A stretch of DNA of 64,000 nt from CAYWRZ01 sp964460845 (GCA_964460845.1 CAYWRZ010000002.1:124001-188000), one strand, 5' to 3'. Counted from the first letter of the stretch, positions 35,332 through 44,966 are shown. Notes: a model not told the origin generated them from the sequence alone. Translations and numbers: made by a program.

Positions 35332-35664
35332 ATGAAGGTACATCTGATAAAAGAAAAAACCATCCGTACATACATTGAAAAACATAAAGGCAGCAAATCC
35401 GCGTTTGAACAATGGCTATCAAAAATATATCTGTCCGATTGGAATTCTCCAAATGATATTACACAAACCTTTGATACTGCCGATTTGCTGGGCAACGGGA
35501 CTTCTAGGGTCATATTTAATATCGGAGGCAATAACTACCGTATGCTATGCAAATACGCATTTGGCGAAAAAGAATTTCATTTATTCATTTGCTGGATAGG
35601 CACGCATGCAGAATATACGAAATTGTGTGAATCCAACGCACAGTACACAATATGGACGCATTAA
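35332..35664 (+). CDS. higB: HigB family toxin (RelE superfamily mRNA interferase)
   Basis: A 110-residue toxin with the HigB signature: VHLIKEKTIRTYIEKH at the start, SAFEQWL, SDWNSPNDI, ADLLGNGTSRVIFNIGGNNYRML in the middle, and GTHAEYTKLCE near the C-terminus. Homologues cleave mRNA at the ribosome and block translation until neutralised by HigA. The order toxin first, antitoxin second, is typical of hig modules. The DNA is AT-rich compared with the flanks, which suggests acquisition. The pair is a plausible stabiliser or phage-defence element. Confidence 0.9.
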   Translation: MKVHLIKEKTIRTYIEKHKGSKSAFEQWLSKIYLSDWNSPNDITQTFDTADLLGNGTSRVIFNIGGNNYRMLCKYAFGEKEFHLFICWIGTHAEYTKLCESNAQYTIWTH

Positions 35665-35674
35665 GGCTTAAAAT

Positions 35675-36076
35675 ATGGATACCTTGAAATACAAAGTGAT
35701 CACCTCAGAAAAACAGTACGAGAAGTATTGTGATACGCTGCATAATCTCGTTTTTTCAGAAAAGAAAACAAAAGAAATAAAAGAAGAAATAGACCTGCTT
35801 ACCTTACTGATTGAATCGTACGACTCAAAAAAAAGAAACTGGGATACCCTGAATCCCGTTGATCTTCTTCGTTCACTAATGCAGGAACAGGGCGTAAATT
35901 CAACTACCCTTGCAAAAACGCTCGAAGTCAACAAAAGCTATATTTCGGAGATTTTAAACTATAAAAAAGGAATCTCAAAAGAGCTTGTTCGTAAGCTGGC
36001 TGCACATTTTAAAGTAAAGCAGGAAGCTTTTAACCGGCCTTACAAGCTCAGGGACAAAAATTTGCTCGTCGCTTAA
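35675..36076 (+). CDS. higA: HigA antitoxin, XRE-type DNA-binding protein
   Basis: A 133-residue antitoxin that starts 10 bases after higB. The N-terminal 60 residues are helical and charged and probably wrap the toxin. An XRE helix-turn-helix lies at about 70-125 (GVNSTTLAKTLEVNKSYISEILN). A C-terminal basic tail follows (RPYKLRDKN). HigA with HigB normally represses its own promoter; the palindrome at 35290-35310 is the likely site. It is longer than the shortest HigA proteins but not unusual. The next gene starts 16 bases downstream. Confidence 0.9.
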   Translation: MDTLKYKVITSEKQYEKYCDTLHNLVFSEKKTKEIKEEIDLLTLLIESYDSKKRNWDTLNPVDLLRSLMQEQGVNSTTLAKTLEVNKSYISEILNYKKGISKELVRKLAAHFKVKQEAFNRPYKLRDKNLLVA

Positions 36077-36092
36077 TTCAGGAGAGAATAAA

Positions 36093-37436
36093 ATGCGTTT
36101 TCTCCTTTTTTTCTTCCTATTCTCAGGAACCGGCATTGGCCTGCAAGCCCAGCACAACCTGGTCTATAACGGCAGCTTCGAAGAAGAAACACCTTCTCCG
36201 GTCATTCGGCAATGGAATCCTTCGCCCCTACCCGGCACGCTGCTGGTAGAAGGCTGGATAACTCCTACCGCCGGCTCTGCCGATTATTTCAATTCTGAGA
36301 CATCGACACTGGGCGGACATCCCATCGCCAAAGCCCGCAGCGGAGAAGGACGTGCCGCATTTATAGCCGCTACGCAACACGACAAAAAAGGACGTAAATA
36401 CAAAGAATACGTGCAGGGCTGGCTTACCGAACCGCTCGAAGAAGATGTGCTGTATTGCGTAAAATTTTATGTCGCGCCCGATCAGGCATCGCGCTACGCA
36501 ACCGACTCTATCGGCATTTATTTTTCACCCCATCCCTTTGCACAGGAGCATACCGGATTGCTCAGGGTAAACCCGCATGTGCTCGACCCCGGCTTTGTTA
36601 CGGGTAGCACACAATGGACAGAAATTTCGGGTACTTACCTTGCGCAAGGCGGCGAACGATTTCTCATCATCGGCAGCTTTTCGGGTAAGGAACGAACCTC
36701 GCTGAAAAAGCTGGGCACCTCCCGAAAAAAACGCGCGCTGCTCAATCCGGCACGAAAACATGCTTACTATTACCTCGACGATGTAAGTGTAAGTCGCGCT
36801 ACAGATTCGCTTTGCGGTACAGCCGTCACAAAGGCTTCGGGTACCGACAAAAGATTGGTGCTGATGATAGACGTATCGGCTTCGATGGCGCAGCAAGGGG
36901 TTCTGGACTCGGTAAAACGCTACATAGCACAATACAAACAAGACCTGCCCGCTTCTACCGAAGTCGCTGTAATCACTTTTTCGGATCGGCCGCAACTTCT
37001 TGTTCCTTTTACGCCCGTAAATGCGATTCATTTTTCACAGATCGATTCACTAAAGGCTGCGGGCAGCACTCGAACGGCCCTTTCGCTCGATTTTCTACAT
37101 GATTTTCTGCGTACTCCTCGCCCGGATACGCTGCTTACTTCGGTGGTGTTTTTCACCGATGGCAACGACGAGATTCCACCCGCACAGGCGGCGAAACTGA
37201 AAGCTTTGCACCGCGAAGGAAATGTGCGTTTTTCGGCGGTACAATTCGGCTCAAAAACCAACCCCGATTTGCAAAAGCTGAGCCGTCAGACCCAAGGCTT
37301 CTACCTTATTTCGAGTAAACCCGAAAAACCAGGCTTATCCTTACCGGTTCAGGCCATAGCAGAAACGGAGAAGACTACTTATACCCAACCACAAAGAGGA
37401 CTTATATTGCGGCAGCTTTTTAAACGTAAATGGTAA
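36093..37436 (+). CDS. Exported von Willebrand factor A domain protein
   Basis: A 447-residue protein with a signal peptide (about 1-19, GIGLQA/Q). The N-terminal 220 residues are a beta-rich domain beginning NLVYNGSFEE, as in carbohydrate-binding-like modules. A VWA domain at about 250-420 carries the MIDAS motif DVSAS (DxSxS), with the TDG motif as FFTDGNDE. The C-terminal tail is basic and short. VWA domains bind ligands through a metal ion. A canonical AGGAGA lies 8 bases before the ATG, unusual in Bacteroidota. It sits just after higA and converges on the second OmpA-like gene. Confidence 0.85.
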   Translation: MRFLLFFFLFSGTGIGLQAQHNLVYNGSFEEETPSPVIRQWNPSPLPGTLLVEGWITPTAGSADYFNSETSTLGGHPIAKARSGEGRAAFIAATQHDKKGRKYKEYVQGWLTEPLEEDVLYCVKFYVAPDQASRYATDSIGIYFSPHPFAQEHTGLLRVNPHVLDPGFVTGSTQWTEISGTYLAQGGERFLIIGSFSGKERTSLKKLGTSRKKRALLNPARKHAYYYLDDVSVSRATDSLCGTAVTKASGTDKRLVLMIDVSASMAQQGVLDSVKRYIAQYKQDLPASTEVAVITFSDRPQLLVPFTPVNAIHFSQIDSLKAAGSTRTALSLDFLHDFLRTPRPDTLLTSVVFFTDGNDEIPPAQAAKLKALHREGNVRFSAVQFGSKTNPDLQKLSRQTQGFYLISSKPEKPGLSLPVQAIAETEKTTYTQPQRGLILRQLFKRKW

Positions 37437-37448
37437 ATTATGCCGTGC

Positions 37449-39485
37449 TTATTTGCCGGTCACCACAAATTCGGTACGGCGGTTCAGCGAGCGGTTGTAC
37501 TCGGTCGTATTGGGCACCTTGGGCTTACTTTGCCCAAAACCTTTGTGACTTACCCGCGATGCCGAAATTCCTTTCGACACGATATACTCGCGCACGGCCT
37601 GCGCACGGTTTTCGGATAGTGTGAGGTTAGACGCCGCATTACCCACATTGTCGGTATGACCGTGAATGGCGATAGTCACCGATGGATTTTCGCGGAGAAA
37701 CTCGATAAACTGATCAATCACGAATTTCGCATTATCGGGTAATTCATACGCATTGGTCGCAAAAAGTATGTCGTTAATGGTATAGGCATTACCCACTTTA
37801 ATCGGTTCGGCCCGCAGATCGGCATTTTTCATGAGCGGTTGCGGCGAAGAAGCGCTCACAAGGCGACTGTCGAAGGTATGCTCCTTTTTCTTCACGGTAA
37901 TAACGGCATCCTGTCCTTTTTCGACATTAACTACGGCAGCATAACTCCCGTCGTCCTGATTGACGCTTACCTCTTCTTTTTTGGAATCGCCGGCGTAGCT
38001 GATTTCGACACGCGCATCTTTCAGCGGATCGCCTTTTTCGTCGAGCAGTTGTCCTTTGACAATCACCACTTTTTCGGGACGGGCTTTTTCGGGCAGCTCA
38101 AAACGGTAGATATCCAATCCTTTCGAACCTTTTAGCCGCGCCGAAGCATAATAGGCCCATTTGCCGTCGGTACTGACAATGAGTCCGTGCTCGTCTTCGA
38201 CCGAATTGATCGGATAACCCAGGTTTTCGGGCTTCGACCATTTTCCGTTTTCGAGCTGGCGGGTATAAAAAATATCGAATCCACCGGCACCCCAGTAAGT
38301 TTCGTTGATCTGCGCAGCAAAATAGAGCGTTTTACTGTCGCTGTGAATAAAAGGCGCTTTTTCGTTACCGGGCGTATTGAGTCCTTCGACCGGACGGGCG
38401 GGCGTCCAGTTACCTGATTTGTCGCGGGTCGAATAATAAATATCAGAATTGGGTTCCTCTCCTTGTTTTTCAGTCACTACGGCAAAAAAGAGCGTTTTTC
38501 CATCGGCCGAAAGTGAGGGTTGCGCTTCCCAACTGTCGGGGCGGTTAATACCGGGGCCTAGGTTTTGCAGTTCCGACCATTTGTATTCGTATTTACCGGT
38601 TTGTTCGTTGAGCCAACGTTCGTATTTGGAAGAATACAGGTCGCAGTTGTTGTAGTCGGGAAATTTGGGATTGTCTTTTTTACAGGCGCAGATAATGATT
38701 TCGCGGTTATCGACAGAAATGGTGAATCCGCCGTAATTATCGCCCACATTAAACGGCCGGGGCAAGGGCGTACCTGCATCGAAAGGCGCGTCGTATGCCG
38801 GACTGGTGCTCATGGTAAATTCTTCCACAATGCGGCTGGTCAGGTCTCCTTTGCCGGTACGATCTATCTTACGGGTAAAAAACAGCAGTTCATTATCGGG
38901 CGAAAGTGCGGGCAGGTATTCATCGGCGGTAGTGGATACATTTTCGACCACCACCGGATTAAAAGCCAGGGGCTTTTTGAAAAAGGCATCGTAAAACTCA
39001 AGTTCGGGAAGCATGGCCTGTACGTCGCTCACCTTTTTGGTGTAGTCGCGCGCCATCTGGCTGTCGTCGTCGGCACGGAAAGCTAAAAATTCTTTGAAAT
39101 AGCGGATGGCTCCGGCATAATCTTCACGGCCGTAATGAATCACACCGAGGTAGTAATACGGATCGGTATGAAATTTCGGGCAAGTGCTAATAAGCCGGGT
39201 AAAATATTCTTCGGCGTAATTGAAGGCGGTGCCATCCTGTTGGGCTTTGGTAAACGAACGTTTACCCAGCTCGTAAATACAGGGCGCGCAGTCTTCCTGA
39301 AGCGTGAGTGCTTCTTTGAGAAACTGATACCTTTGTCGGTATTCGTATTTTTTCGTGTCGAACGACTGATCGATCAGCTTCTGCACTTTTTTGTGGCTTA
39401 CTTTTCCGCATTCGTCATCGTCTTCCTGCGCTACGGCACAAAGTGAGCCAAGCATCATAGCTCCCAGCAATAAGTAGTGTTTCAT
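37449..39485 (-). CDS. PorE-like OmpA family protein (second copy of the architecture)
   Basis: A 678-residue exported protein with signal peptide (about 1-19, LCAVAQ). TPR-like repeats lie at about 30-150, PD40 propeller blades at about 185-460 (ADEYLPALSPDNELLFFTRK; SVEDEHGLIVSTDGKWAYYAS), a carboxypeptidase-regulatory-like domain at about 470-550 (GQLLDEKGDPLKDARVEIS), and an OmpA C-terminal domain at about 571-678 (HGHTDNVGNAASN; GFGQSKP). It has the same domain order as the 889-residue protein at 30967 but is shorter and diverged. It may be a T9SS component or another peptidoglycan-tethered outer-membrane protein. Confidence 0.87.
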   Translation of the reverse strand: MKHYLLLGAMMLGSLCAVAQEDDDECGKVSHKKVQKLIDQSFDTKKYEYRQRYQFLKEALTLQEDCAPCIYELGKRSFTKAQQDGTAFNYAEEYFTRLISTCPKFHTDPYYYLGVIHYGREDYAGAIRYFKEFLAFRADDDSQMARDYTKKVSDVQAMLPELEFYDAFFKKPLAFNPVVVENVSTTADEYLPALSPDNELLFFTRKIDRTGKGDLTSRIVEEFTMSTSPAYDAPFDAGTPLPRPFNVGDNYGGFTISVDNREIIICACKKDNPKFPDYNNCDLYSSKYERWLNEQTGKYEYKWSELQNLGPGINRPDSWEAQPSLSADGKTLFFAVVTEKQGEEPNSDIYYSTRDKSGNWTPARPVEGLNTPGNEKAPFIHSDSKTLYFAAQINETYWGAGGFDIFYTRQLENGKWSKPENLGYPINSVEDEHGLIVSTDGKWAYYASARLKGSKGLDIYRFELPEKARPEKVVIVKGQLLDEKGDPLKDARVEISYAGDSKKEEVSVNQDDGSYAAVVNVEKGQDAVITVKKKEHTFDSRLVSASSPQPLMKNADLRAEPIKVGNAYTINDILFATNAYELPDNAKFVIDQFIEFLRENPSVTIAIHGHTDNVGNAASNLTLSENRAQAVREYIVSKGISASRVSHKGFGQSKPKVPNTTEYNRSLNRRTEFVVTGK

Positions 39486-39530
39486 GGGTATCTGCCTCCT
39501 TTTTCAGTCTTTCACTACGGTATGCCAACG

Positions 39531-39562
39531 GAAAAGGTTTGCCCTTGCAGCGGCAAACCCTT
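39531..39562 (-). terminator. Terminator of the asmA-like gene
   Basis: On the minus strand GGTTTGCC and GGCAAACC (39536-39543 and 39552-39559) form an 8-base stem, followed by TTTT. It lies in the gap between the two leftward genes and isolates them. Confidence 0.6.
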
Positions 39563-39578
39563 CCGATCGTATTCCGTT

Positions 39579-42494
39579 TTATTTCAGCTTATCGGCTTGC
39601 TCGCGCGCATCGTCGATTACTTTTTTCGCTTTTTCATCGGCTTCACGTTCGAGCTTTTGTGCTTTCTCTTCCGCTTCTTTTTCGAGCTTTTCGGCTGCTT
39701 TTTTAGCGGCGCCTTTTGTGAGTGGATTATTGCCCGCTTCCTGAACCAGCTTTTCTCCGGCCGATTTGGCTTCGCTACGCAGCTTGTCGGCCGCTTTTTT
39801 AGCTTCGGCACGCAACTGATCGGCTTTCACTTCGGCGGCGCGAATTATTTTCTCGGCTTCTTCACTGGCTTTGGCTTTAATATCTTCTTTCACTTCTTCG
39901 ATCTTCTCTTCCACCTTTTCTTTGACCGCCTGTTTCACATCTTCTTTGGCATCTTTAAGCTGGTCTTTCAAATCGGTTTTGATTTTGGGATCGCTGACCG
40001 TTCCGGTAACGAGTACCCGAACATCAATCATATCGCCTAATTTCATATCCATACCGGTTTTGGTATTGGCTTGCGACAGCAGGTTGTTGAGCACATTGTT
40101 GGCGGCTCCGCCAAATTCGGAACGCGGAATGGCCATATCCAGCTTATAATCGAGGGTTTGATCCAATCCGGTGCTTCCTTCGATAACGGTCTTGTAATTA
40201 TTGATCTTCACCGTATAAGGTTCTACCCAAAGACGGCCGTCTTTAAACGCATAAGTGATTTTTACATCCTGAATATTTTGCTTGGCAAGCCTGTTAATTT
40301 TAAGCGACTCGGCCAGCTTATTGAGCGGCTCAAACCCTTCGATAAAAATGGATTTGGTTTGCATCACTCCCGAACCGTTGAGTGTTTCATACACCGGTTC
40401 CATCAGTTGGTTGAGCTTCGTGTTAAAAGTGAGCGAAGTGGAAAATTTACCCGTGCATTTGGAAGCAATAGGTGCCAGCTTCTCAATGGTATTGAATGTG
40501 GCGGCGGCTTTCTGAATGTCCATATTGGCTATATCGAAACGGAACTTCACATCGGGCGAAGTTTTGCTTTCTTTGGTGCTGTAGGAGCCATCGAGGTTGA
40601 CGTTGGCTTCGAGCGTATTGAAACGCAGGTTTTCGAGGGTCATGGTCTGATCGCGCAGCACGATTTTACCCTTCACATTCTCCAGCACGATAGCGGGCTT
40701 ACCCGGATCGTTGGGATAGATGATTTTACCAAAATTGGAGTTCAGCTCAAAGTCAATATTGCCGGGCACTTCAAATACGTACGACTCGCCTGTGGCCGTA
40801 GGTTCTACCCCAAGCGGGGCGGTTTCAGGCGCAGGTGCTGCGGCTGGGGTAGCGGCTTCTTCAGAAGAGGTTCCCATCAGTGTGCCGAAATCGAGCTCGG
40901 GCGAAGAAAGGTTAAAAAATCCTTTCAGGGTTTCATCTTTCAAGGCATAAGCCAGGTAATTGTCAATTTTGCCATTGGCCGAAAAACGGCTCTTGTCGTA
41001 AGAAGCTTCCAGCTTAGCCAATTCGAGGAAGCGGGGCGAAAAATTGAACTCCATCACCTCGACCTGCGTAGGCGGCAGATCGGCGGTTTTATAAAGTAGT
41101 TGGGTAGCAATAATTTTCCCTTCGGCTTTAAACTGCTCGTAACGCTCCTGCTCTATGGCCGACATACGGCCGTCTATGCGCACATCGGCATCGATAAGTC
41201 CGTTGTACTCTTCGCCTTCTTCCATCGGGATCACGTCTTTGAGCGTGGCAAGGTTAAATTTGGCATCAAGCCCGGCACGGATACCCGGATCGGTCATCGG
41301 ATTTACAAGGTGTAAAAATGCCTTGAGGTAGTTCCCGCCCAAATTCATGTTCAGGGTCGGTACATCTACCACTATATCGTCCATCGAAGGATCGCCTTTC
41401 GAATTGATATTGGCTTTTACGAAGATATCGGTAGCTGATTTAGGCAGATCGGGATATTGAAAGCTTCCGTTTTCGACCAGCAGATCAATATTGAAGCCGG
41501 GCATAGACTGTTCGTTGTAGATGCCTTTTACAAACCCGTTAAACGCAGTTTTTCCGGTAAATTTGATGCTGGAATAATCCTGTGTATAAATGGCCGGTAC
41601 CATAGAATATATCGCTCCAAAATCCGTTTTTTTCGCTTCAAAACGGATATCCATATCAATATCGTCGGCAGGCATGGCCACGAATCCGTCGAACCCAAGC
41701 TCAAGGGCATTTAGCTTCGCGAGGTTATCCTTAAAAGTGAATTTCATGTTCGGCATATCCATATCGAGATTCAGTTGGATATCGGCCCGGGTATTTTTGA
41801 AATAAGGAATCCCGTCGTACACGAAGTTGAGCGTATCTACCGTAGTGGTGGTACGAAACTCGAAAAGGTCTTGTGTAAAATCGCCTTCACCACGGTGATT
41901 CACATTGGCAAGACGCGCATACATGGCACCCGCCCGATCGTCGTAAGTAATATTACCCTTCTCTATATAATACTCGCGCAGCTTCAGGGCGAATTTAGAA
42001 GGCTCGCTCACCGTAGTATCCACTCCGGTAAGGGTTGTATCGGTTTTGACAATGTCGTAATTGGCGCGACCGTCTTCCAGCACCAGTACGTGAATATCCG
42101 GTTTTACCAGTCCTATTTTCCGTATGTCGATCTGATCGCCCCACAGCACGCTGTACAAATCGACTGTTACCAATATGTTTTCGGTTTTAATCAGGTCGGT
42201 ACCCTCAAAATGATCAACGCCCGAGAGCTTCACGTTTTTAAGCTCCAACGTGAAATTAGGAAAAGTGCTGATCAGCGTAAGGTCGTAGTCTTCACATTCA
42301 AATTTTGCGTTCAGGTTTTTGTTGATCTCCTGCTTCACCATTTCAAAAATTCTATCCTTGAACACAAAAGGCAATGCAATCAATAAAGCAAGCAGCAGCA
42401 AAAAGCTGATGCCGGTCCATTTCAGTATTCTTTTCCAAAGGGGCTTTTTCACCTTGGGTGATCCTGCCTGATTCTTTTTGCGAAAGAGTGCCAT
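39579..42494 (-). CDS. AsmA family protein with C-terminal coiled coil
   Basis: A 971-residue membrane-anchored protein. One N-terminal helix (about 24-48) is followed by a long repeating beta-groove region typical of AsmA/TamB-like lipid-transfer proteins (NAKFECEDYDLTLISTFPNFTLELKNVKL). This runs to about residue 830. The last 130 residues are a highly charged, heptad-like coiled coil of Lys, Glu and Ala (AKEDVKQAVKEKVEEKIEEVK... EADEKAKKVIDD) ending in DKLK. AsmA proteins are thought to carry phospholipids between the membranes; the extra tail is unusual. It is an isolated gene. Confidence 0.85.
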   Translation of the reverse strand: MALFRKKNQAGSPKVKKPLWKRILKWTGISFLLLLALLIALPFVFKDRIFEMVKQEINKNLNAKFECEDYDLTLISTFPNFTLELKNVKLSGVDHFEGTDLIKTENILVTVDLYSVLWGDQIDIRKIGLVKPDIHVLVLEDGRANYDIVKTDTTLTGVDTTVSEPSKFALKLREYYIEKGNITYDDRAGAMYARLANVNHRGEGDFTQDLFEFRTTTTVDTLNFVYDGIPYFKNTRADIQLNLDMDMPNMKFTFKDNLAKLNALELGFDGFVAMPADDIDMDIRFEAKKTDFGAIYSMVPAIYTQDYSSIKFTGKTAFNGFVKGIYNEQSMPGFNIDLLVENGSFQYPDLPKSATDIFVKANINSKGDPSMDDIVVDVPTLNMNLGGNYLKAFLHLVNPMTDPGIRAGLDAKFNLATLKDVIPMEEGEEYNGLIDADVRIDGRMSAIEQERYEQFKAEGKIIATQLLYKTADLPPTQVEVMEFNFSPRFLELAKLEASYDKSRFSANGKIDNYLAYALKDETLKGFFNLSSPELDFGTLMGTSSEEAATPAAAPAPETAPLGVEPTATGESYVFEVPGNIDFELNSNFGKIIYPNDPGKPAIVLENVKGKIVLRDQTMTLENLRFNTLEANVNLDGSYSTKESKTSPDVKFRFDIANMDIQKAAATFNTIEKLAPIASKCTGKFSTSLTFNTKLNQLMEPVYETLNGSGVMQTKSIFIEGFEPLNKLAESLKINRLAKQNIQDVKITYAFKDGRLWVEPYTVKINNYKTVIEGSTGLDQTLDYKLDMAIPRSEFGGAANNVLNNLLSQANTKTGMDMKLGDMIDVRVLVTGTVSDPKIKTDLKDQLKDAKEDVKQAVKEKVEEKIEEVKEDIKAKASEEAEKIIRAAEVKADQLRAEAKKAADKLRSEAKSAGEKLVQEAGNNPLTKGAAKKAAEKLEKEAEEKAQKLEREADEKAKKVIDDAREQADKLK

Positions 42495-42588
42495 ACCGGG
42501 ATAATTGTGTGTGAGGTTAACCTTGTTTTATAGGGTCATACGAATATACAAATTTGAGGCCAGCGCCAACGGAAAACCCGGGAAAAGA

Positions 42589-43884
42589 TCAAGACCCTGA
42601 CGCCGGCTGACGGGGCGCGTCTTTGAACTCGGAATGATCCACAATTACGGCCACAGTAGCATCGCTCGTAATATTGGCTACCGTACGGAACATATCCAAC
42701 ACCCGATCAACGCCGATGATAAGCGCCAGTCCCTCTGGATTGATACCCAACGACTGCAGAATAATGACGAGCATCACCATACCGGCACCGGGCACGGGCG
42801 CAGCGCCGATAGAGGCCAGTGTAGCGGTAAGAATGATAGAGAGCTGCTCCACAAGACCGAGATCCGTGCCGTACACCTGAGCAATAAATACCGCCGCTAC
42901 CGCCTGGTAAAGGCTGGTTCCGTCCATATTAACTGTAGCACCGAGGGGCAGTACGAGTCCGGTAGTTTCTTCGCGCAAGCCCAGCTTTTTCTCACACACC
43001 TCAAAATTGGCCGGTAAAGAAGCGGCGCTTGAACTGGTAGAAAAGGCCAGCAATTGTACCGGCAACATTTCTTTGTAAAATTTAATGGGATTCTGCCGGC
43101 TCATCAGCAAGAGCATTCCCGGATACACGACCAGCAGCATCAGGAAAATGCCGGCCAGCACAGTCAGGCAATACACTAACAAAGCGCCAAGCATACCGAC
43201 ATCTGCATTCATGGAAGCCAACAATGCAAAAACGCCTATCGGTGCTATACGCATAATCAGATCAACCATTCGCAGGATAATGTCGTTGAGCGATTTGATG
43301 AAGGTTCGTACAGAAAGTGTTTTTTCGGAAGGCATCGACAAAATGGCTATTCCGAAGAGCAATGAAAATACAATCACCTGAAGCATAAGCTCATTATTGC
43401 CCAAAGCGCCAAAGAGGTTGTCGGGTACCATGTTTTCAAGAATAGAAAGCGGTCCGCTCTTCCCCTCACTTTCGGCCACCACAATTTTTTCGGATACCGA
43501 TTCGCCATATCTTTCCTGCATCTCCACGCGTTTCTCTTCGCTGACGTATTTTCCGGGTTCAATCAGGTTCACCAGCGCGAGTCCGATACCAATCGCGATC
43601 ACCGTAACGCCCATGTACAGAAGCACGGTTTTCCAGCCCATACGCGAAAGCCCCGATACGTTCTGCAAACCGGCAATTCCATCAATCAGTGAAGTGAGTA
43701 CAAGAGGTATGGCGATCAGCTTGAGGAGCTTCATAAACACGTTGCCCAGCGGAGCTATCCAGTCGGAAGTAAACTGCTGATACCCGTATTTTGAGGAATA
43801 AATCCCCCAGATAATACCCAACATGGCACCAATCACAATCTTCCAGGGCATGGAAAGCTTAAACCTGCGTGTACGAGTAGTCAT
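42589..43884 (-). CDS. Dicarboxylate/amino acid:cation symporter (DAACS)
   Basis: A 431-residue sodium- or proton-coupled transporter of the GltP/DctA family. It has eight helices with two re-entrant hairpins. The serine-rich motif STSSSAASLP lies in hairpin 1, the cation/substrate motif MDGTSLYQA near 315, and DRVLDMFRT near the C-terminus. The loop between helices 3 and 4 is longer than in GltP (about 130-165) and charged. Substrates of the family include glutamate, aspartate and C4-dicarboxylates; none can be chosen here. The start overlaps the aroC stop by 4 bases. Confidence 0.92.
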   Translation of the reverse strand: MTTRTRRFKLSMPWKIVIGAMLGIIWGIYSSKYGYQQFTSDWIAPLGNVFMKLLKLIAIPLVLTSLIDGIAGLQNVSGLSRMGWKTVLLYMGVTVIAIGIGLALVNLIEPGKYVSEEKRVEMQERYGESVSEKIVVAESEGKSGPLSILENMVPDNLFGALGNNELMLQVIVFSLLFGIAILSMPSEKTLSVRTFIKSLNDIILRMVDLIMRIAPIGVFALLASMNADVGMLGALLVYCLTVLAGIFLMLLVVYPGMLLLMSRQNPIKFYKEMLPVQLLAFSTSSSAASLPANFEVCEKKLGLREETTGLVLPLGATVNMDGTSLYQAVAAVFIAQVYGTDLGLVEQLSIILTATLASIGAAPVPGAGMVMLVIILQSLGINPEGLALIIGVDRVLDMFRTVANITSDATVAVIVDHSEFKDAPRQPASGS

Positions 43885-44966
43885 ATAAGAGATGTAAGGG
43901 TTTGTTGGCGTAAAAAATGATCGGCCAGCACCAATGCGGTCATGGCCTCTACAATAGGTACGGCGCGGGGTACTACACAGGGATCGTGCCTACCACGCCC
44001 GCTGATGCGGGTCGCCTCTCCTTTATCGTTGACGGTAAGCTGCTCCTGCATAAGGGTCGCTACCGGCTTAAATGCGGTGGTAAAATAAATGGCTTCGCCG
44101 TTGGAAATGCCCCCCTGTACTCCACCCGAATGATTGCTCAGGTGGCGGATGCCTTCTTCGGCAGGAACGGGAATATCGTTGTGCTGCGAGCCTCTGAGGC
44201 GCGTGCCCTCAAAGCCGGAGCCCATCTCAAATCCTTTTACGGCATTGATACTGAGCATCGCTTTTCCCAAATCGGCATGCAGCTTGTCAAATACGGGCTC
44301 GCCTAATCCCGGGGGACAACCGCGTACTACGCAGGTCACCGTTCCTCCGAGCGTATCTCCCTGCTTGCGGGCTTCTTCTATAGAGGCTATCATGGCTTCG
44401 GCCAGCTCCGGATCGGGGCAGCGTACCACGTTGGTTTCTATCGCTTCGGGATCAACAGCAAGGTAGTTTTTACCCAGATCAAGCGCTCCTACCCGGCTCA
44501 CATAGGCGTAGATTTGCACGTTCAGCCTGCGCAACAGCAGCTTAGCCACTGCCCCTGCCGCCACCCGGGTGGCCGTTTCGCGGGCCGAAGATCGACCACC
44601 ACCCCGATGATCGCGCAAACCGTATTTAAGATGGTAAGTATAATCGGCATGCGAAGGACGGAACACGTCGCGATTGTGATCGTAATCGGCCGGACGCTGA
44701 TCTTCGTTGGGAATCAAAAAGGCCAACGGCGCTCCGGTGGTTTTACCTTCAAAAACGCCCGAAATAAAACGCAGGGTATCCGATTCTTTCCGCTGACTAA
44801 CTAGCTTCGATTGTCCGGGACGGCGCCTGTCCAGCTCCTTTTGTATAAAATCGGTATCCAGCTCCAAACCGGGCGGACAACCGTCTATTACCCCTCCGAT
44901 CGCTTCGCCGTGCGATTCGCCGAAAGTGGTTAACCGAAAAAGTTGTCCAAAAGTATTACCGGGCAT
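43881..44966 (-). CDS. aroC: Chorismate synthase
   Basis: A 361-residue FMN-dependent lyase that turns EPSP into chorismate, the last common step of aromatic amino acid synthesis. All three signatures are there: GESHG (16-20), SARETATRVAAGA near 126 and SGVEF-like RGRHDPC near 325. Length is standard. It is the first gene of a two-gene operon with the symporter and diverges from mtaB 141 bases away. Confidence 0.97.
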   Translation of the reverse strand: MPGNTFGQLFRLTTFGESHGEAIGGVIDGCPPGLELDTDFIQKELDRRRPGQSKLVSQRKESDTLRFISGVFEGKTTGAPLAFLIPNEDQRPADYDHNRDVFRPSHADYTYHLKYGLRDHRGGGRSSARETATRVAAGAVAKLLLRRLNVQIYAYVSRVGALDLGKNYLAVDPEAIETNVVRCPDPELAEAMIASIEEARKQGDTLGGTVTCVVRGCPPGLGEPVFDKLHADLGKAMLSINAVKGFEMGSGFEGTRLRGSQHNDIPVPAEEGIRHLSNHSGGVQGGISNGEAIYFTTAFKPVATLMQEQLTVNDKGEATRISGRGRHDPCVVPRAVPIVEAMTALVLADHFLRQQTLTSLI

